This document shows, one piece after another, positions 1-8,276 of a stretch of 63,221 nucleotides of DNA (position 1 is its first letter; every line of letters starts with the position of its first letter). The stretch is taken from NCBI GenBank assembly GCA_019115765.1, contig DXCZ01000054.1:1-63221 (forward strand). The letters run 5' to 3'. This DNA comes from Candidatus Mediterraneibacter stercoripullorum (GTDB taxonomy: Bacteria; Bacillota; Clostridia; Lachnospirales; Lachnospiraceae). A program made the translations under genes and the position numbers. The notes below the pieces were generated by a model. The model did not search any database. It had not been told where the DNA came from and saw only the letters and a program-made list of their open reading frames with translations.

Positions 1-70
1 GTATCAGTGGCGGGTGTCAATCCCCCATCTGATATACGCTCCGCGAGGCTGCGCAGGGATTCGGAGATGT

Positions 71-129
71 ATTATGTCAGCTAAAGCTGACCCGAATCCC
101 GCGCCAAGACTCGCAAGCGAGTCTTGAAT
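71..129. repeat. Dispersed hairpin repeat, copy 1
   Basis: A 59-base unit that recurs at 44081-44139 with four differences. It contains a tight palindrome (77-90, 6-bp arms, 2-base loop) and a 10-bp stem-loop (105-114 with 117-126). In this copy an extra outer stem pairs 56-64 with 92-100, so the structured part starts near 50. It is non-coding and sits upstream of a gene promoter. It could be a REP/MITE-like genomic repeat; function is unknown. Confidence 0.8.
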
Positions 130-304
130 TGATCTGATCCGGTGACAGATGATGTCTGGAAAGAAAACGGGAAATCAAATAAAAAATCAGATAACATCAT
201 AGATGTCAGATATAGTAATTTTGAGATAAAACGAAAGGTTCTTAAGAAAAATTTAAGACGAGATTAATTTTGTTCAAATAAAAGTGATATTGGTTTCGGT
301 TTAC

Positions 305-333
305 TTGACTCTTTTATTTAGTAATGCTATCTT
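305..333 (+). promoter_or_regulatory. Sigma-A-type promoter of the deacetylase gene
   Basis: TTGACT at 305-310 and TATCTT at 328-333 with a 17-base spacer, about 50 bases before the start codon at 382. The rest of 130-304 is AT-rich and holds no other recognisable signal. Confidence 0.6.
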
Positions 334-381
334 AGAGGGGAAAAGAAAAGGACATACTTTTTAAGAAGGATTTGGGGAACT

Positions 382-1905
382 ATGCAGAAGAAAAAAGATA
401 ATAATAAGAGGACAAAAAACAGTACAAAAGAAAGAAGCAGCCAGACGATAAGCACCGGCTATACAAGGATAGATGACGAGCAGAGAAGGATCAGAAGAAG
501 AAAACGGGAGATGCAGGTAAGAAAACAGAGAAGGCGGCTGATCATGGGCAGTTTTGCCGCATGTTTTGTCATTGCTGCGTGTGCGTTCGCTTTTCTGTAT
601 ATGAATCCGCTCTTCCTGAAAGCAGAGGTCATTCAACAGGAGATGGCAGAGGATTTCAATCCGACTCAGAACATTGGATTTGTGTTTGGGGGAAAGGTAA
701 AGCAGGTACAGGTCGAATCGTCTGTTGACACATCAAAGCCGGGAGATTATGAAGTTACCTATACTTACCGGGGACATAAGAAAAAAGCAACTGTAGAAGT
801 AAGAGATACAACGAAGCCGGAACTGGAGCTTCAGACTTACGCTACGGACCTGGCGGAGACGATCACACCGGAACTTTTTGTCAAAGAAGTAAAGGACGCT
901 TCGGAGGTCAAGGTCCGTTTTGAAAAAGAGGAAAAGTGGGACCAGGCAAAGACATACGAGATCGGCATCGTGGCAGAGGACGCCAGTGGAAATGAGACTA
1001 TAAAAAAGACGAAGCTGATCAGAGAAAAGGATGAGAAAGGTCCTGAGATCACAGGCGCCGATGATGTAGATATTATGCAGGGGAAGGATCTGGATCTCCA
1101 GAATGGAGTGACGGTTTCGGATAATATGGATCCCAACCCGTCCCTGAGTGTCAATACAGATCAGGTTGACCTGAACTCACCGGGAACATATACGGCGGTA
1201 TATACGGCAAAGGACCGCTCCGGAAATGAGACAACAGTAGAACGGAAAATCGTAGTCAAAGAGAATCCAGAGCTGGAGGAGAAGATCGTCTATCTGACCT
1301 TTGATGACGGGCCGTCAGAGAATACGGGAAGGATATTGGACATACTGAAGAAATACAATGCAAAAGCAACTTTCTTCGTGACAGGAAATAACCAGAAACA
1401 CGATGATCTGATGAAACGGGCGTACGACGAAGGTCATTCCATCGGGCTACATACATATACTCATGATTATGCGAAGCTCTATGCATCTGAGGAAGCATAT
1501 TTTGACGATCTTCAGAAGATATCGGATCTGGTTGAGAAGGTGACAGGAGAGAAGTCTTATCTGATCAGATTCCCGGGCGGATCAAGCAATACAGTCAGCA
1601 AGAAATATGTGCCGGGACTGATGACTAAGCTTACGAAAGCAGTTCAGGAGAAGGGATATCAGTACTTTGACTGGAACTGTGACTCAACCGACGCAGAAGG
1701 GAACAACCGTCCTGTGGAGAAACTGGTGGCAAATGCTACGTCCAGTTCTCAGAAACATATCAATATCCTGATGCATGACACGGATGCAAAGGATACGACA
1801 GTAGAAGCACTGCCGAAGATCATCGAGTATTACCGGGCAAAGGGCTATACCTTCAAAGGACTGACGGCGAATTCCTTTGCGCCTCATCACAAAGTAAATA
1901 ACTAG
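382..1905 (+). CDS. Membrane-anchored polysaccharide deacetylase with Ig-like domains
   Basis: 507 residues. A very basic cytoplasmic N-terminus (about 1-53) is followed by one membrane segment (about 54-77), then two or three Ig-like/DUF5011-type repeats (about 95-300), and a C-terminal NodB homology domain from about 305. NodB motifs are visible: TFDDGPS (first Asp catalytic), HTYTHDY (metal histidines) and RFPGGSSN. Family members remove acetyl groups from peptidoglycan GlcNAc or other surface glycans outside the cell, often giving lysozyme resistance. The Ig-like repeats probably hold the enzyme away from the membrane. The gene is monocistronic, with its own promoter and a strong terminator. 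The exact substrate cannot be read from sequence. Confidence 0.9.
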   Translation: MQKKKDNNKRTKNSTKERSSQTISTGYTRIDDEQRRIRRRKREMQVRKQRRRLIMGSFAACFVIAACAFAFLYMNPLFLKAEVIQQEMAEDFNPTQNIGFVFGGKVKQVQVESSVDTSKPGDYEVTYTYRGHKKKATVEVRDTTKPELELQTYATDLAETITPELFVKEVKDASEVKVRFEKEEKWDQAKTYEIGIVAEDASGNETIKKTKLIREKDEKGPEITGADDVDIMQGKDLDLQNGVTVSDNMDPNPSLSVNTDQVDLNSPGTYTAVYTAKDRSGNETTVERKIVVKENPELEEKIVYLTFDDGPSENTGRILDILKKYNAKATFFVTGNNQKHDDLMKRAYDEGHSIGLHTYTHDYAKLYASEEAYFDDLQKISDLVEKVTGEKSYLIRFPGGSSNTVSKKYVPGLMTKLTKAVQEKGYQYFDWNCDSTDAEGNNRPVEKLVANATSSSQKHINILMHDTDAKDTTVEALPKIIEYYRAKGYTFKGLTANSFAPHHKVNN

Positions 1906-1949
1906 AGATAAAGGCAGTCAGATATGCGTTTATGCATAGAACAGCAGAG

Positions 1950-1991
1950 AAGACAGACAGGAGATTTCCGCTTTGGATTCCTGTCTGTCTT
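1950..1991. terminator. Bidirectional terminator between convergent genes
   Basis: Perfect 13-bp inverted repeat (1950-1962 with 1979-1991) followed by a T-rich tract on the + strand. It lies between the convergent ends of the deacetylase and the P-type ATPase and can serve both. Confidence 0.8.
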
Positions 1992-2005
1992 TCATTATTC
2001 TTTCT

Positions 2006-3886
2006 TTATTTCTGTCGATTCTGTTTCTTCCATGTAAGCAGAAATGCCGAATTGATAATGACAAGTACGGAACCTGCATTATGGACCAGCGCCCCGACCA
2101 CAGGATTCAGGATGCCTGTAATGGCAAGGATAATGGCAATAAAGTTTAAAGTCATGGAAAAGGTCAGGTTAAGCCGGATCGTTGTCATCATACGTCTGGA
2201 CAGCTGCATGAGATGAGGCAGTTCACGGATCTCATCATTGACCAGCGCAATGTCAGCAGCGTCCACTGCAATATCGCTGCCGATTCCTCCCATGGCGATT
2301 CCCACGTATGCCTTTTTCAGCGCCGGAGCGTCGTTAATACCGTCTCCGATCATACAGACCTGATTGCCCTGCTTCTGGTAAGTATCGATCCTCTCCAGTT
2401 TGTCTTCCGGAAGACAGTCAGATACAACTTCCTGAATGTGGAGCTGTCCCGCGATAAATTCTGCGGCATTCCTGTGATCGCCGGTCAGGAGAACAGGTGT
2501 AACACCGGTTTCCTTCAGTCTGCTTATCGTTCCGGCGGCATCCGGACGGACTGTGTCCGAGAGCGCAATGAATCCTGCTGCCCTTCCGTCTGCGGCAATC
2601 CAGATGACCGTACATCCTTCATCCAGATATTTTTCTGAGAGCTGAGGCAGGATATCAGGAACAGGAATCCCTTTCTCTGACATAAGCTTTTCATTTCCGG
2701 CATAAATCTCTATTCCGTTTACAGAAGCCTGAACCCCCTGCCCGGGAAGCATATGAAAGTCATCAGGCTGAGGGATACAGGTATCTTTGCTTTCCTTATA
2801 ACAGCGTACAATGGCCTTCCCCAGAGGATGTTCGGAATTCAGCTCAGCAGACGCCGTATACTGATAGAGGAGATCCTCCGGCAGCTCCGGGATGATACTT
2901 TCTACAGCGGCAACCTGGGGAACACCGTATGTAAGAGTGCCTGTTTTGTCGAATGTAATGTGGGAGACTTCCGCCAGCCTTTCCAGGGCGTCGCCTTCTC
3001 TGACAAGAAAGCCGTGCTTTGTGGCATTTCCGATGGCTGCCATGATGGCAGTGGGAGTGGCAAGTACAAGAGCACAGGGACAGAAGACGACAAGGATGGT
3101 AACGGCGCGGATGATCTCTCCGGTGATCAGCCAGGTAAGGACGGCGGCTGTCAGGGCGATGACTACGACCCAGGTGGCCCACCGGTCTGCAATCCCGACG
3201 ATCTTCGCCTTGCCTGCATCGGCAGACTGTACCAGCCGGATCATTCTCTGAATGGAGCTGTCTTCCCCTACCTTTACAGCCTCCATTTCAAAGGCTCCGA
3301 ACTGATTTACCGTTCCACTGGAAACATCGTCCCCCGGTCCTTTATCCACGGGAAGAGATTCCCCGGTCATGACAGCCTGGTTTACAGAGGTCTCTCCGGT
3401 CAGGATCCTGCCGTCTACAGAAATCGTTTCCCCGGGAAGGACACGAAGCCTGTCTCCCACCCGGATCTGTCCGGCGTCAATAACTTCCTCGCCAGAAGCA
3501 GTGATCCTCCGGGCTGTGCGGGGAGTCAGCTTCACCAGCCGCTCGATACCGGCCCGTGCCCGCGCGACAGTAAGATCTTCAAGCAGGGCTCCAAGCTGCA
3601 TGATAAATGCTACCTCACCTGCAGCAAAATCTTCGCCAATGATGACGGACGCGATCAGAGCAAGAGATACAAGTACATCGGCCTTGATGTCAAAGGCAGT
3701 CACAAGCCCGATCACAGCCTCAAGGATAATGGGAATCCCGCACAGGATAATGGCAGCCCATGCCAGGTCAAATGGAAAAGGAGAGAAGCCGAAAAGGCTG
3801 AGCAGAAGCGCGGCACCGGACAGGATAAGAAAAGTAATATCCCGTTTCGTTCCACCCCATTCCAGTAATTCTTCCAGTTTTTTCAT
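2006..3886 (-). CDS. Heavy-metal-translocating P1B-type ATPase
   Basis: 626 residues with all P-type ATPase signatures: TGES actuator motif at 174-177, CPC metal-binding motif in a membrane helix at 269-271, phosphorylation site DKTGT with Asp313, the HP pair at 353-354 typical of P1B pumps, and GDGIND at 514-519. There is no N-terminal heavy-metal-associated domain; the protein starts almost directly with membrane helices. The last helices carry HN (602-603), Ser606 and Asn612-Ser613, not the YN/MxxSS pattern of classic CopA pumps, so the metal is uncertain. It probably exports a transition metal across the membrane. The CsoR-type repressor lies directly upstream and two CsoR-like operators cover its promoter. 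Confidence 0.92.
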   Translation of the reverse strand: MKKLEELLEWGGTKRDITFLILSGAALLLSLFGFSPFPFDLAWAAIILCGIPIILEAVIGLVTAFDIKADVLVSLALIASVIIGEDFAAGEVAFIMQLGALLEDLTVARARAGIERLVKLTPRTARRITASGEEVIDAGQIRVGDRLRVLPGETISVDGRILTGETSVNQAVMTGESLPVDKGPGDDVSSGTVNQFGAFEMEAVKVGEDSSIQRMIRLVQSADAGKAKIVGIADRWATWVVVIALTAAVLTWLITGEIIRAVTILVVFCPCALVLATPTAIMAAIGNATKHGFLVREGDALERLAEVSHITFDKTGTLTYGVPQVAAVESIIPELPEDLLYQYTASAELNSEHPLGKAIVRCYKESKDTCIPQPDDFHMLPGQGVQASVNGIEIYAGNEKLMSEKGIPVPDILPQLSEKYLDEGCTVIWIAADGRAAGFIALSDTVRPDAAGTISRLKETGVTPVLLTGDHRNAAEFIAGQLHIQEVVSDCLPEDKLERIDTYQKQGNQVCMIGDGINDAPALKKAYVGIAMGGIGSDIAVDAADIALVNDEIRELPHLMQLSRRMMTTIRLNLTFSMTLNFIAIILAITGILNPVVGALVHNAGSVLVIINSAFLLTWKKQNRQK

Positions 3887-3924
3887 GGTCAGTTACCTCC
3901 TCATAAGCAACGGTGATGTATAAT

Positions 3925-3977
3925 ATACCAATATGGGTATGGGTATATTATATACCTATGGGGGTATGTACTGTCAA
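3925..3977 (-). promoter_or_regulatory. ATPase promoter with two CsoR-type operators
   Basis: On the minus strand a TTGACA -35 (3977-3972) and a TATAAT -10 (3952-3947) are separated by 19 bases. A pseudo-palindrome of the form ATACC-N4-GGGGTAT lies at 3952-3967, inside the spacer. A second, ATACC-N5-GGGTAT, lies at 3925-3940 just downstream of the -10, with an extra GGGTAT at 3941-3946. These resemble Bacillus copZA-type CsoR operators, so bound repressor would block RNA polymerase. Confidence 0.75.
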
Positions 3978-4000
3978 GAATGATTGGTGGAAATTTCCGG

Positions 4001-4276
4001 CTATTTCATATTTGCAAAGCGTTCTACGGCTTTTGTAAAGCTGGCGATTGTCTGATCTACGTCCCCGTGCTCGATCCCGTCACGGACACAGTGGTTGATA
4101 TGTCCTTCCAGAACAATCTGCCCGACACGGTGAAGAGCAGACTTGGCCGCATTGATCTGAGAGAGAATATCCTCACAGGGAATATCCTCATCGATCATCC
4201 TGTCAATCGCCTGCACCTGCCCGATGATCTTTTTCAGACGTCTGTGAAGATTGTCGGAATCCATACACTGTCTCAT
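4001..4276 (-). CDS. csoR: CsoR/RcnR-family metal-sensing repressor
   Basis: 91 residues, the usual size of this all-helical DUF156 family. The copper-CsoR ligand triad is present as Cys34, His59 and Cys63. Family members bind DNA as tetramers without metal and release it when metal binds. The start at 4276 is chosen because AAGGAGG lies just upstream at 4291-4285; an in-frame extension to 4333 would run through the promoter. It precedes the P-type ATPase in the same direction with 114 bases between them that contain two matching operators. Cu(I) sensing is likely from the triad, but other metals remain possible because the pump lacks classic copper signatures. Confidence 0.88.
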   Translation of the reverse strand: MRQCMDSDNLHRRLKKIIGQVQAIDRMIDEDIPCEDILSQINAAKSALHRVGQIVLEGHINHCVRDGIEHGDVDQTIASFTKAVERFANMK

Positions 4277-4312
4277 CTGTAAAGCCTCCTTGTCTGAATC
4301 AATATTATTACT

Positions 4313-4341
4313 ATTATCTGGCCTTACAACCACCTTGTCAA
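4313..4341 (-). promoter_or_regulatory. csoR promoter
   Basis: Minus-strand TTGACA (4341-4336), 17-base spacer, GATAAT (4318-4313). The -35 begins only 14 bases past the galT stop codon, and no terminator separates galT from csoR, so some readthrough is possible. Confidence 0.75.
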
Positions 4342-4354
4342 GAAAAATCCGGAT

Positions 4355-5845
4355 TTACAGTACAGAGATAAATCTGCGGAATGCCGTCAGTCCCTCTTCA
4401 TTGCATTTGTACACCCCGGCGTCTTCCAGTACCTGGCAGAAGACTTTTCCTACTTCCTGTTCCAGGATATGGTCGATATTCTCTTCATTGACGTCCGGAT
4501 AAGCGGGGAGGAACTCCTCTACCCAGTCAGCATGTTTTGCAATCTGGTCGTTGCTGCGGATATCCCTGCCTTCCAGAATATACTCCCGGAGAAGTTCCAT
4601 CTCGCCTTTCAGCCGGGCGGGAAGAACGGCAAGTCCCATAACCTCGATCAGTCCGATATTTTCCTTCTTGATATGATGGAGATTCGCATGGGGATGATAT
4701 ACGCCAAGCGGGTGTTCCTCTGTTGTAATATTGTTGCGCAGCGTCAGGTCGAGTTCATACAGGTCTCCCCGTTTACGGGCGATCGGAGTGATCGTGTTGT
4801 GGGGGGTACCGTCTGTTTCTGCGAAAATGAAAGCGTCCTCATCTGTATATCCGCGCCATTTGTTCAGGATATGTTCCGCAAGATCTATGATGCGGTCCTC
4901 ATCCGCGCACTGGAGACGGATAACAGACAGAGGCCATTTTACAATGCCTGCAGTGACGTCTTCGTAACCGGCCACTGTGAAGTTCTCGATGACAGGCGCC
5001 TTTGCCATGGCGAAGGTGTAGTTCCCTCCCTGGAAATGATCATGGCTCAGGATCGATCCGCCGACGATCGGAAGATCTGCGTTGGATCCAAGGAAGTAGT
5101 GCGGGAACAGTTTGATGAAATCAAACAGCTTGGCAAATGCGCTGCGGTCGATCTTCATCGGAATATGCTCTCCGTTAAATACAATACAGTGCTCATTGTA
5201 GTATACATAGGGAGAATACTGGAATCCCCATTTCTTTCCCTGGATGGTGATGGGGATGATCCTGTGGTTTTCTCTGGCCGGGTGGTTCGTCCTGCCGGCG
5301 TATCCTTCATTTTCCATACAGAGCTGACATTTCGGATAAGAGGAGGACCTGGCTGCACCGGCAGCTGCGATGGCCTTGGGATCCTTCTCCGGCTTGGAAA
5401 GATTGATGGTGATATCCAGTGTGCCGTACTCTGTGTCAACGGTCCATTTGCGGTCCTTTTTGATGCGGTAGCGCCGGATATAGTCGCTGTCCTGGCTCAG
5501 CTTGTAGTAGTAAGCTGTGGCAGCCTCCGGTGATGTTTTGTACTCCTCCCAGAATTTCTCCTGGATCTGAGCGGGACGGGGAACAAGGCAGTTCATAAGA
5601 CGGGTGTCAAAAAGATCCCGGTATGTAACGCTGTCTTCGATAAGTCCCCTTTTCACGGCCTCATCCAGAAGGTCTGCAAGGACGTCCTCGAGTACGATAT
5701 TGTCAAGGTCGCAGTCTACGTCCTCGTAGTCGTCTTCTTTCATCACATCCAGCAGAAGATTGGTCGTGTAGATCCGCTCGGTTTCCGGGGTGAGTCCGGT
5801 GTTGATGCCGTACTGGACAAGTTTCTTGATTGATTCGTAAAGCAT
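4355..5845 (-). CDS. galT: Galactose-1-phosphate uridylyltransferase, firmicute type (GalT family 2)
   Basis: 496 residues, matching the longer Gram-positive GalT family rather than the ~350-residue E. coli type. It exchanges UMP between UDP-glucose and galactose-1-phosphate in the Leloir pathway in the cytoplasm. Recognisable segments include GGSILSHDHFQGG (about 262-274), containing the nucleotide-binding His-x-His region, and an ENHRIIPI segment. Start at 5845 follows a GGGAGG site. It lies 135 bases downstream of galK in the same direction, and that gap contains GC-rich inverted repeats but no clear promoter. galE is not in this window. Confidence 0.93.
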   Translation of the reverse strand: MLYESIKKLVQYGINTGLTPETERIYTTNLLLDVMKEDDYEDVDCDLDNIVLEDVLADLLDEAVKRGLIEDSVTYRDLFDTRLMNCLVPRPAQIQEKFWEEYKTSPEAATAYYYKLSQDSDYIRRYRIKKDRKWTVDTEYGTLDITINLSKPEKDPKAIAAAGAARSSSYPKCQLCMENEGYAGRTNHPARENHRIIPITIQGKKWGFQYSPYVYYNEHCIVFNGEHIPMKIDRSAFAKLFDFIKLFPHYFLGSNADLPIVGGSILSHDHFQGGNYTFAMAKAPVIENFTVAGYEDVTAGIVKWPLSVIRLQCADEDRIIDLAEHILNKWRGYTDEDAFIFAETDGTPHNTITPIARKRGDLYELDLTLRNNITTEEHPLGVYHPHANLHHIKKENIGLIEVMGLAVLPARLKGEMELLREYILEGRDIRSNDQIAKHADWVEEFLPAYPDVNEENIDHILEQEVGKVFCQVLEDAGVYKCNEEGLTAFRRFISVL

Positions 5846-5980
5846 TGCGTTTTCCTCCCTGTGATAGATTGTGATGCCGGCGGCAGGGATACTGTCCCGG
5901 CAGTATAATAGATCGCTCTGCGCCTCGGAACATGATGTAATCCGGAGCGGTTTCTGTCTGTCATTATTTCAGTTGTTCTG

Positions 5981-7150
5981 TCAGTCGATGCGGGAAGCGC
6001 CGTCTCCGATGTCTACAGTGTAAAATTCCGCGTCGTGTCCGACTTTCTCCTTGTAGGCTTTTCCGATTGAATCGATAAAGGTATCTACCGCGTCATTTTT
6101 TACGATACTTACGGTACAGCCGCCGAATCCTCCGCCAGTGATGCGGGATCCGATCACGCCCGGGATCTTCCATGCAAGATCAACCAGTATATCAATCTCT
6201 TCACAGGATACTTCGTAATCATCGCGGAGAGATACATGAGACATGTTCATCAGTTCACCGAAGCGAGTCAGATCGCCTGCCTTCAGTGCGGCTACCGCAT
6301 CGATGGTGCGTTGATTCTCATATACGGCGTGTTTTGCACGCTTCAGGCATACCGGATCCTGGATCAGGCTCTTGTGCGACTCGAATTCTTCAGGAGTCAG
6401 GTCTCCAAGAGAATCGATCTCCATGCCCTTCTGCATTGCCTCAAGAGCTTCTGCACACTCTCTCCGGCGATCGTTGTATGCGGAGTCAACAAGGCTGTGT
6501 TTTACTTTGCTGTTGGTAATAATGATCTTTGCATCCTCAAGGACGATAGGGGCATATTCGTAGTTCAGTGTGCTTGTATCCAGGAAAATGGCGTTATCCT
6601 TCTTGCCCATGGCCACGGCAAACTGATCCATGATACCGCAGTTGCATCCGTTGAAGTTATTCTCAGAGAACTGACCGATCAGGGCCAGGTCTGTCATGGT
6701 AAGGGAATCAAATCCATACAGGTCTCTCAGGATCACTCCTGTAAGAACCTCCAGGGAAGCGGAGGAGGAGAGACCGGAACCGTTGGGAATATTGCCCCAG
6801 ATCACCATGTCAAAACCTTTGTCAGGCACAAATCCCTTTTCACAGAAGGCCCATACTACACCAAGCGGGTAGTTGGCCCAGTTATATTCTTTTTTATTGG
6901 TCAGGTCGTCCAGCGAAGCCTCCACTACGTCGAAAGACTTCAGATTCATAGAGTAAAAATGTATCAGACGGTCTTCTCGCATACGTGCGGCCCCGTAAGT
7001 GCCCAGCGTCAGCGCACAGGGAAACACGTGTCCGCCGTTATAATCTGTATGTTCTCCGATCAGATTGACCCGGCCGGGGGAAAAGTAGAAACGGGCACCG
7101 TCTGCATTTCCGAAAAGCTCTGCAAATTTGTCAAATAACTTCTTTTTCAT
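5981..7150 (-). CDS. galK: Galactokinase
   Basis: 389 residues, normal GalK length. It phosphorylates galactose with ATP to galactose-1-phosphate. GHMP-kinase motifs are present: the galactose signature GRVNLIGEHTDYNGG near residues 26-40, the ATP-binding loop NGSGLSSSAS at about 123-132, and GGGFGGCTVS near the C-terminus. AAGGAGG lies just upstream of the ATG. It is the first gene of galK-galT, transcribed divergently from an AraC-type regulator, which probably activates it in response to galactose or a related sugar. Confidence 0.96.
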   Translation of the reverse strand: MKKKLFDKFAELFGNADGARFYFSPGRVNLIGEHTDYNGGHVFPCALTLGTYGAARMREDRLIHFYSMNLKSFDVVEASLDDLTNKKEYNWANYPLGVVWAFCEKGFVPDKGFDMVIWGNIPNGSGLSSSASLEVLTGVILRDLYGFDSLTMTDLALIGQFSENNFNGCNCGIMDQFAVAMGKKDNAIFLDTSTLNYEYAPIVLEDAKIIITNSKVKHSLVDSAYNDRRRECAEALEAMQKGMEIDSLGDLTPEEFESHKSLIQDPVCLKRAKHAVYENQRTIDAVAALKAGDLTRFGELMNMSHVSLRDDYEVSCEEIDILVDLAWKIPGVIGSRITGGGFGGCTVSIVKNDAVDTFIDSIGKAYKEKVGHDAEFYTVDIGDGASRID

Positions 7151-7217
7151 TTTTCTGTCCTCCTTAAATTAGATCCATATATGTACATTCGGTGTTCGGG
7201 ATTTGGTATCTGTCTTA

Positions 7218-7257
7218 ATTATATATGGAGCTTCCGAAAGCGTATATAAAAAATACG
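7218..7257 (-). promoter_or_regulatory. Putative activator-dependent galK promoter
   Basis: A TATAAT -10 is present on the minus strand (7223-7218), but the expected -35 position (7246-7241) is a poor match. A CGTAT/ATACG inverted repeat (7241-7245 and 7253-7257) overlaps that position. A weak -35 overlapped by a symmetric site is what an AraC-family activator would use; binding by the neighbouring regulator is inferred. Confidence 0.4.
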
Positions 7258-7277
7258 TGCAAACACATGTAAAAATG

Positions 7278-7306
7278 TTGCGGCAAAAAAAACGGGAAGT
7301 TATAAT
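7278..7306 (+). promoter_or_regulatory. Promoter of the araC-type regulator
   Basis: TTGCGG (7278-7283), 17-base spacer, TATAAT (7301-7306) on the + strand, about 75 bases before the regulator start and back-to-back with the galK promoter. Confidence 0.6.
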
Positions 7307-7324
7307 AAAAAAGGAGGGTATGCG

Positions 7325-7354
7325 ATGAGCAGGGCCGAAATGAAAAGCTTCTGA
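7325..7354 (+). CDS. Possible 9-residue leader peptide upstream of the AraC regulator
   Basis: An open frame encoding MSRAEMKSF and a TGA stop sits 6 bases after a near-perfect ribosome site AAGGAGGG (7311-7318). Its stop is 26 bases before the regulator ATG, which has its own GGGAGG. A two-codon frame ATG-CGA-TGA overlaps its start at 7320. The ribosome site is too good to be obviously accidental, but only comparison with relatives can show whether the peptide is conserved. Confidence 0.3.
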   Translation: MSRAEMKSF

Positions 7355-7380
7355 ATACGGTCCGGAAGGGAGGCTGTTTT

Positions 7381-8220
7381 ATGTCAGACACATATAAACA
7401 TTCTTATAAAGCGGAAAATGATCTTCTGAATTCTCTTTCTGTCTACAATGTGGGGTATCAGAAGTGCGAGCCCGGTTATCAGTGGGGGCCCGGAGTAAGA
7501 GACCACTACTGTATCCATTATATTCTTTCCGGCAGCGGTTATTATTCTGCCGGAGGGCGGTCCTGCCGGCTGAGTGCAGGTGATACATTTATTCTTTTCC
7601 CGGGAGAGGAGGTCCAGTATTATGCGGACCGGGAAGAACCCTGGGAATATGCATGGGCAGGATTTATGGGGTCGGACGCCGCGTCTATCATCCGTTCAAC
7701 AGATTTCTCAAAGGAAAACCCATATATAAGGGTGGGAAGGATACCCGGAGGAGAGATCCGGAAAGGAATCGAACAGATCTATGAAGCCAAGGGGAATACC
7801 TATGAGGCAACTGTGGCAATGGCGGGTGCACTGTATACGCTCCTGGCTGTTTTTATACACTATTCAGCCGGAAAGGAACAAGAGAAAGACGTGCAGCTCA
7901 CCTATGTTGAAAAGGCGGAGACATATATCGGAACCAATTATTCCTACCCGATCACAGTGGAGGATGTGGCTTCCTATGTGGGGATCAGCCGGAGCCATCT
8001 CTTCCGGTCGTTTCAGACATATATGGGAAAATCTCCGAAGGAGTATCTGTCGGAATACCGGATCAAGCAGGCATGCCACCTGCTGAAGGAGACCGGACTG
8101 TCAATCTCGGCAATAGCCTATTCAGTGGGATTTGAGAATAACCTGTACTTTTCGAAAGCCTTTCGCAAGCAGAAAGGCACCAGCCCGACGGAATATCGTA
8201 GAAAGCATACGCTGGAATGA
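7381..8220 (+). CDS. AraC-family transcriptional regulator (cupin plus double HTH)
   Basis: 279 residues. The N-terminal half (about 15-150) is an AraC-type cupin with the usual HYILSGSGYY-like first strand and a LSAGDTFILFPGE segment. The C-terminal 100 residues carry two helix-turn-helix motifs, the first in VEDVASYVGISRSHLFRSF and the second in ISAIAYSVGFENNLYFSKAF. Such proteins bind a sugar and activate transport or catabolic genes. Divergence from galK-galT makes galactose or a galactoside the likely ligand (inference). A GGGAGG ribosome site supports the start. Confidence 0.92.
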   Translation: MSDTYKHSYKAENDLLNSLSVYNVGYQKCEPGYQWGPGVRDHYCIHYILSGSGYYSAGGRSCRLSAGDTFILFPGEEVQYYADREEPWEYAWAGFMGSDAASIIRSTDFSKENPYIRVGRIPGGEIRKGIEQIYEAKGNTYEATVAMAGALYTLLAVFIHYSAGKEQEKDVQLTYVEKAETYIGTNYSYPITVEDVASYVGISRSHLFRSFQTYMGKSPKEYLSEYRIKQACHLLKETGLSISAIAYSVGFENNLYFSKAFRKQKGTSPTEYRRKHTLE

Positions 8221-8276
8221 GGACAGCTTTATCTGCATATTCATATTCTGAATAATAGTTGCAGAGAAGGTCTGTA

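Noticed and set aside
2753-3868. A 371-codon open frame on the + strand opposite the P-type ATPase
   Set aside because: Shadow of the ATPase coding strand, with no recognisable domain and no ribosome site.
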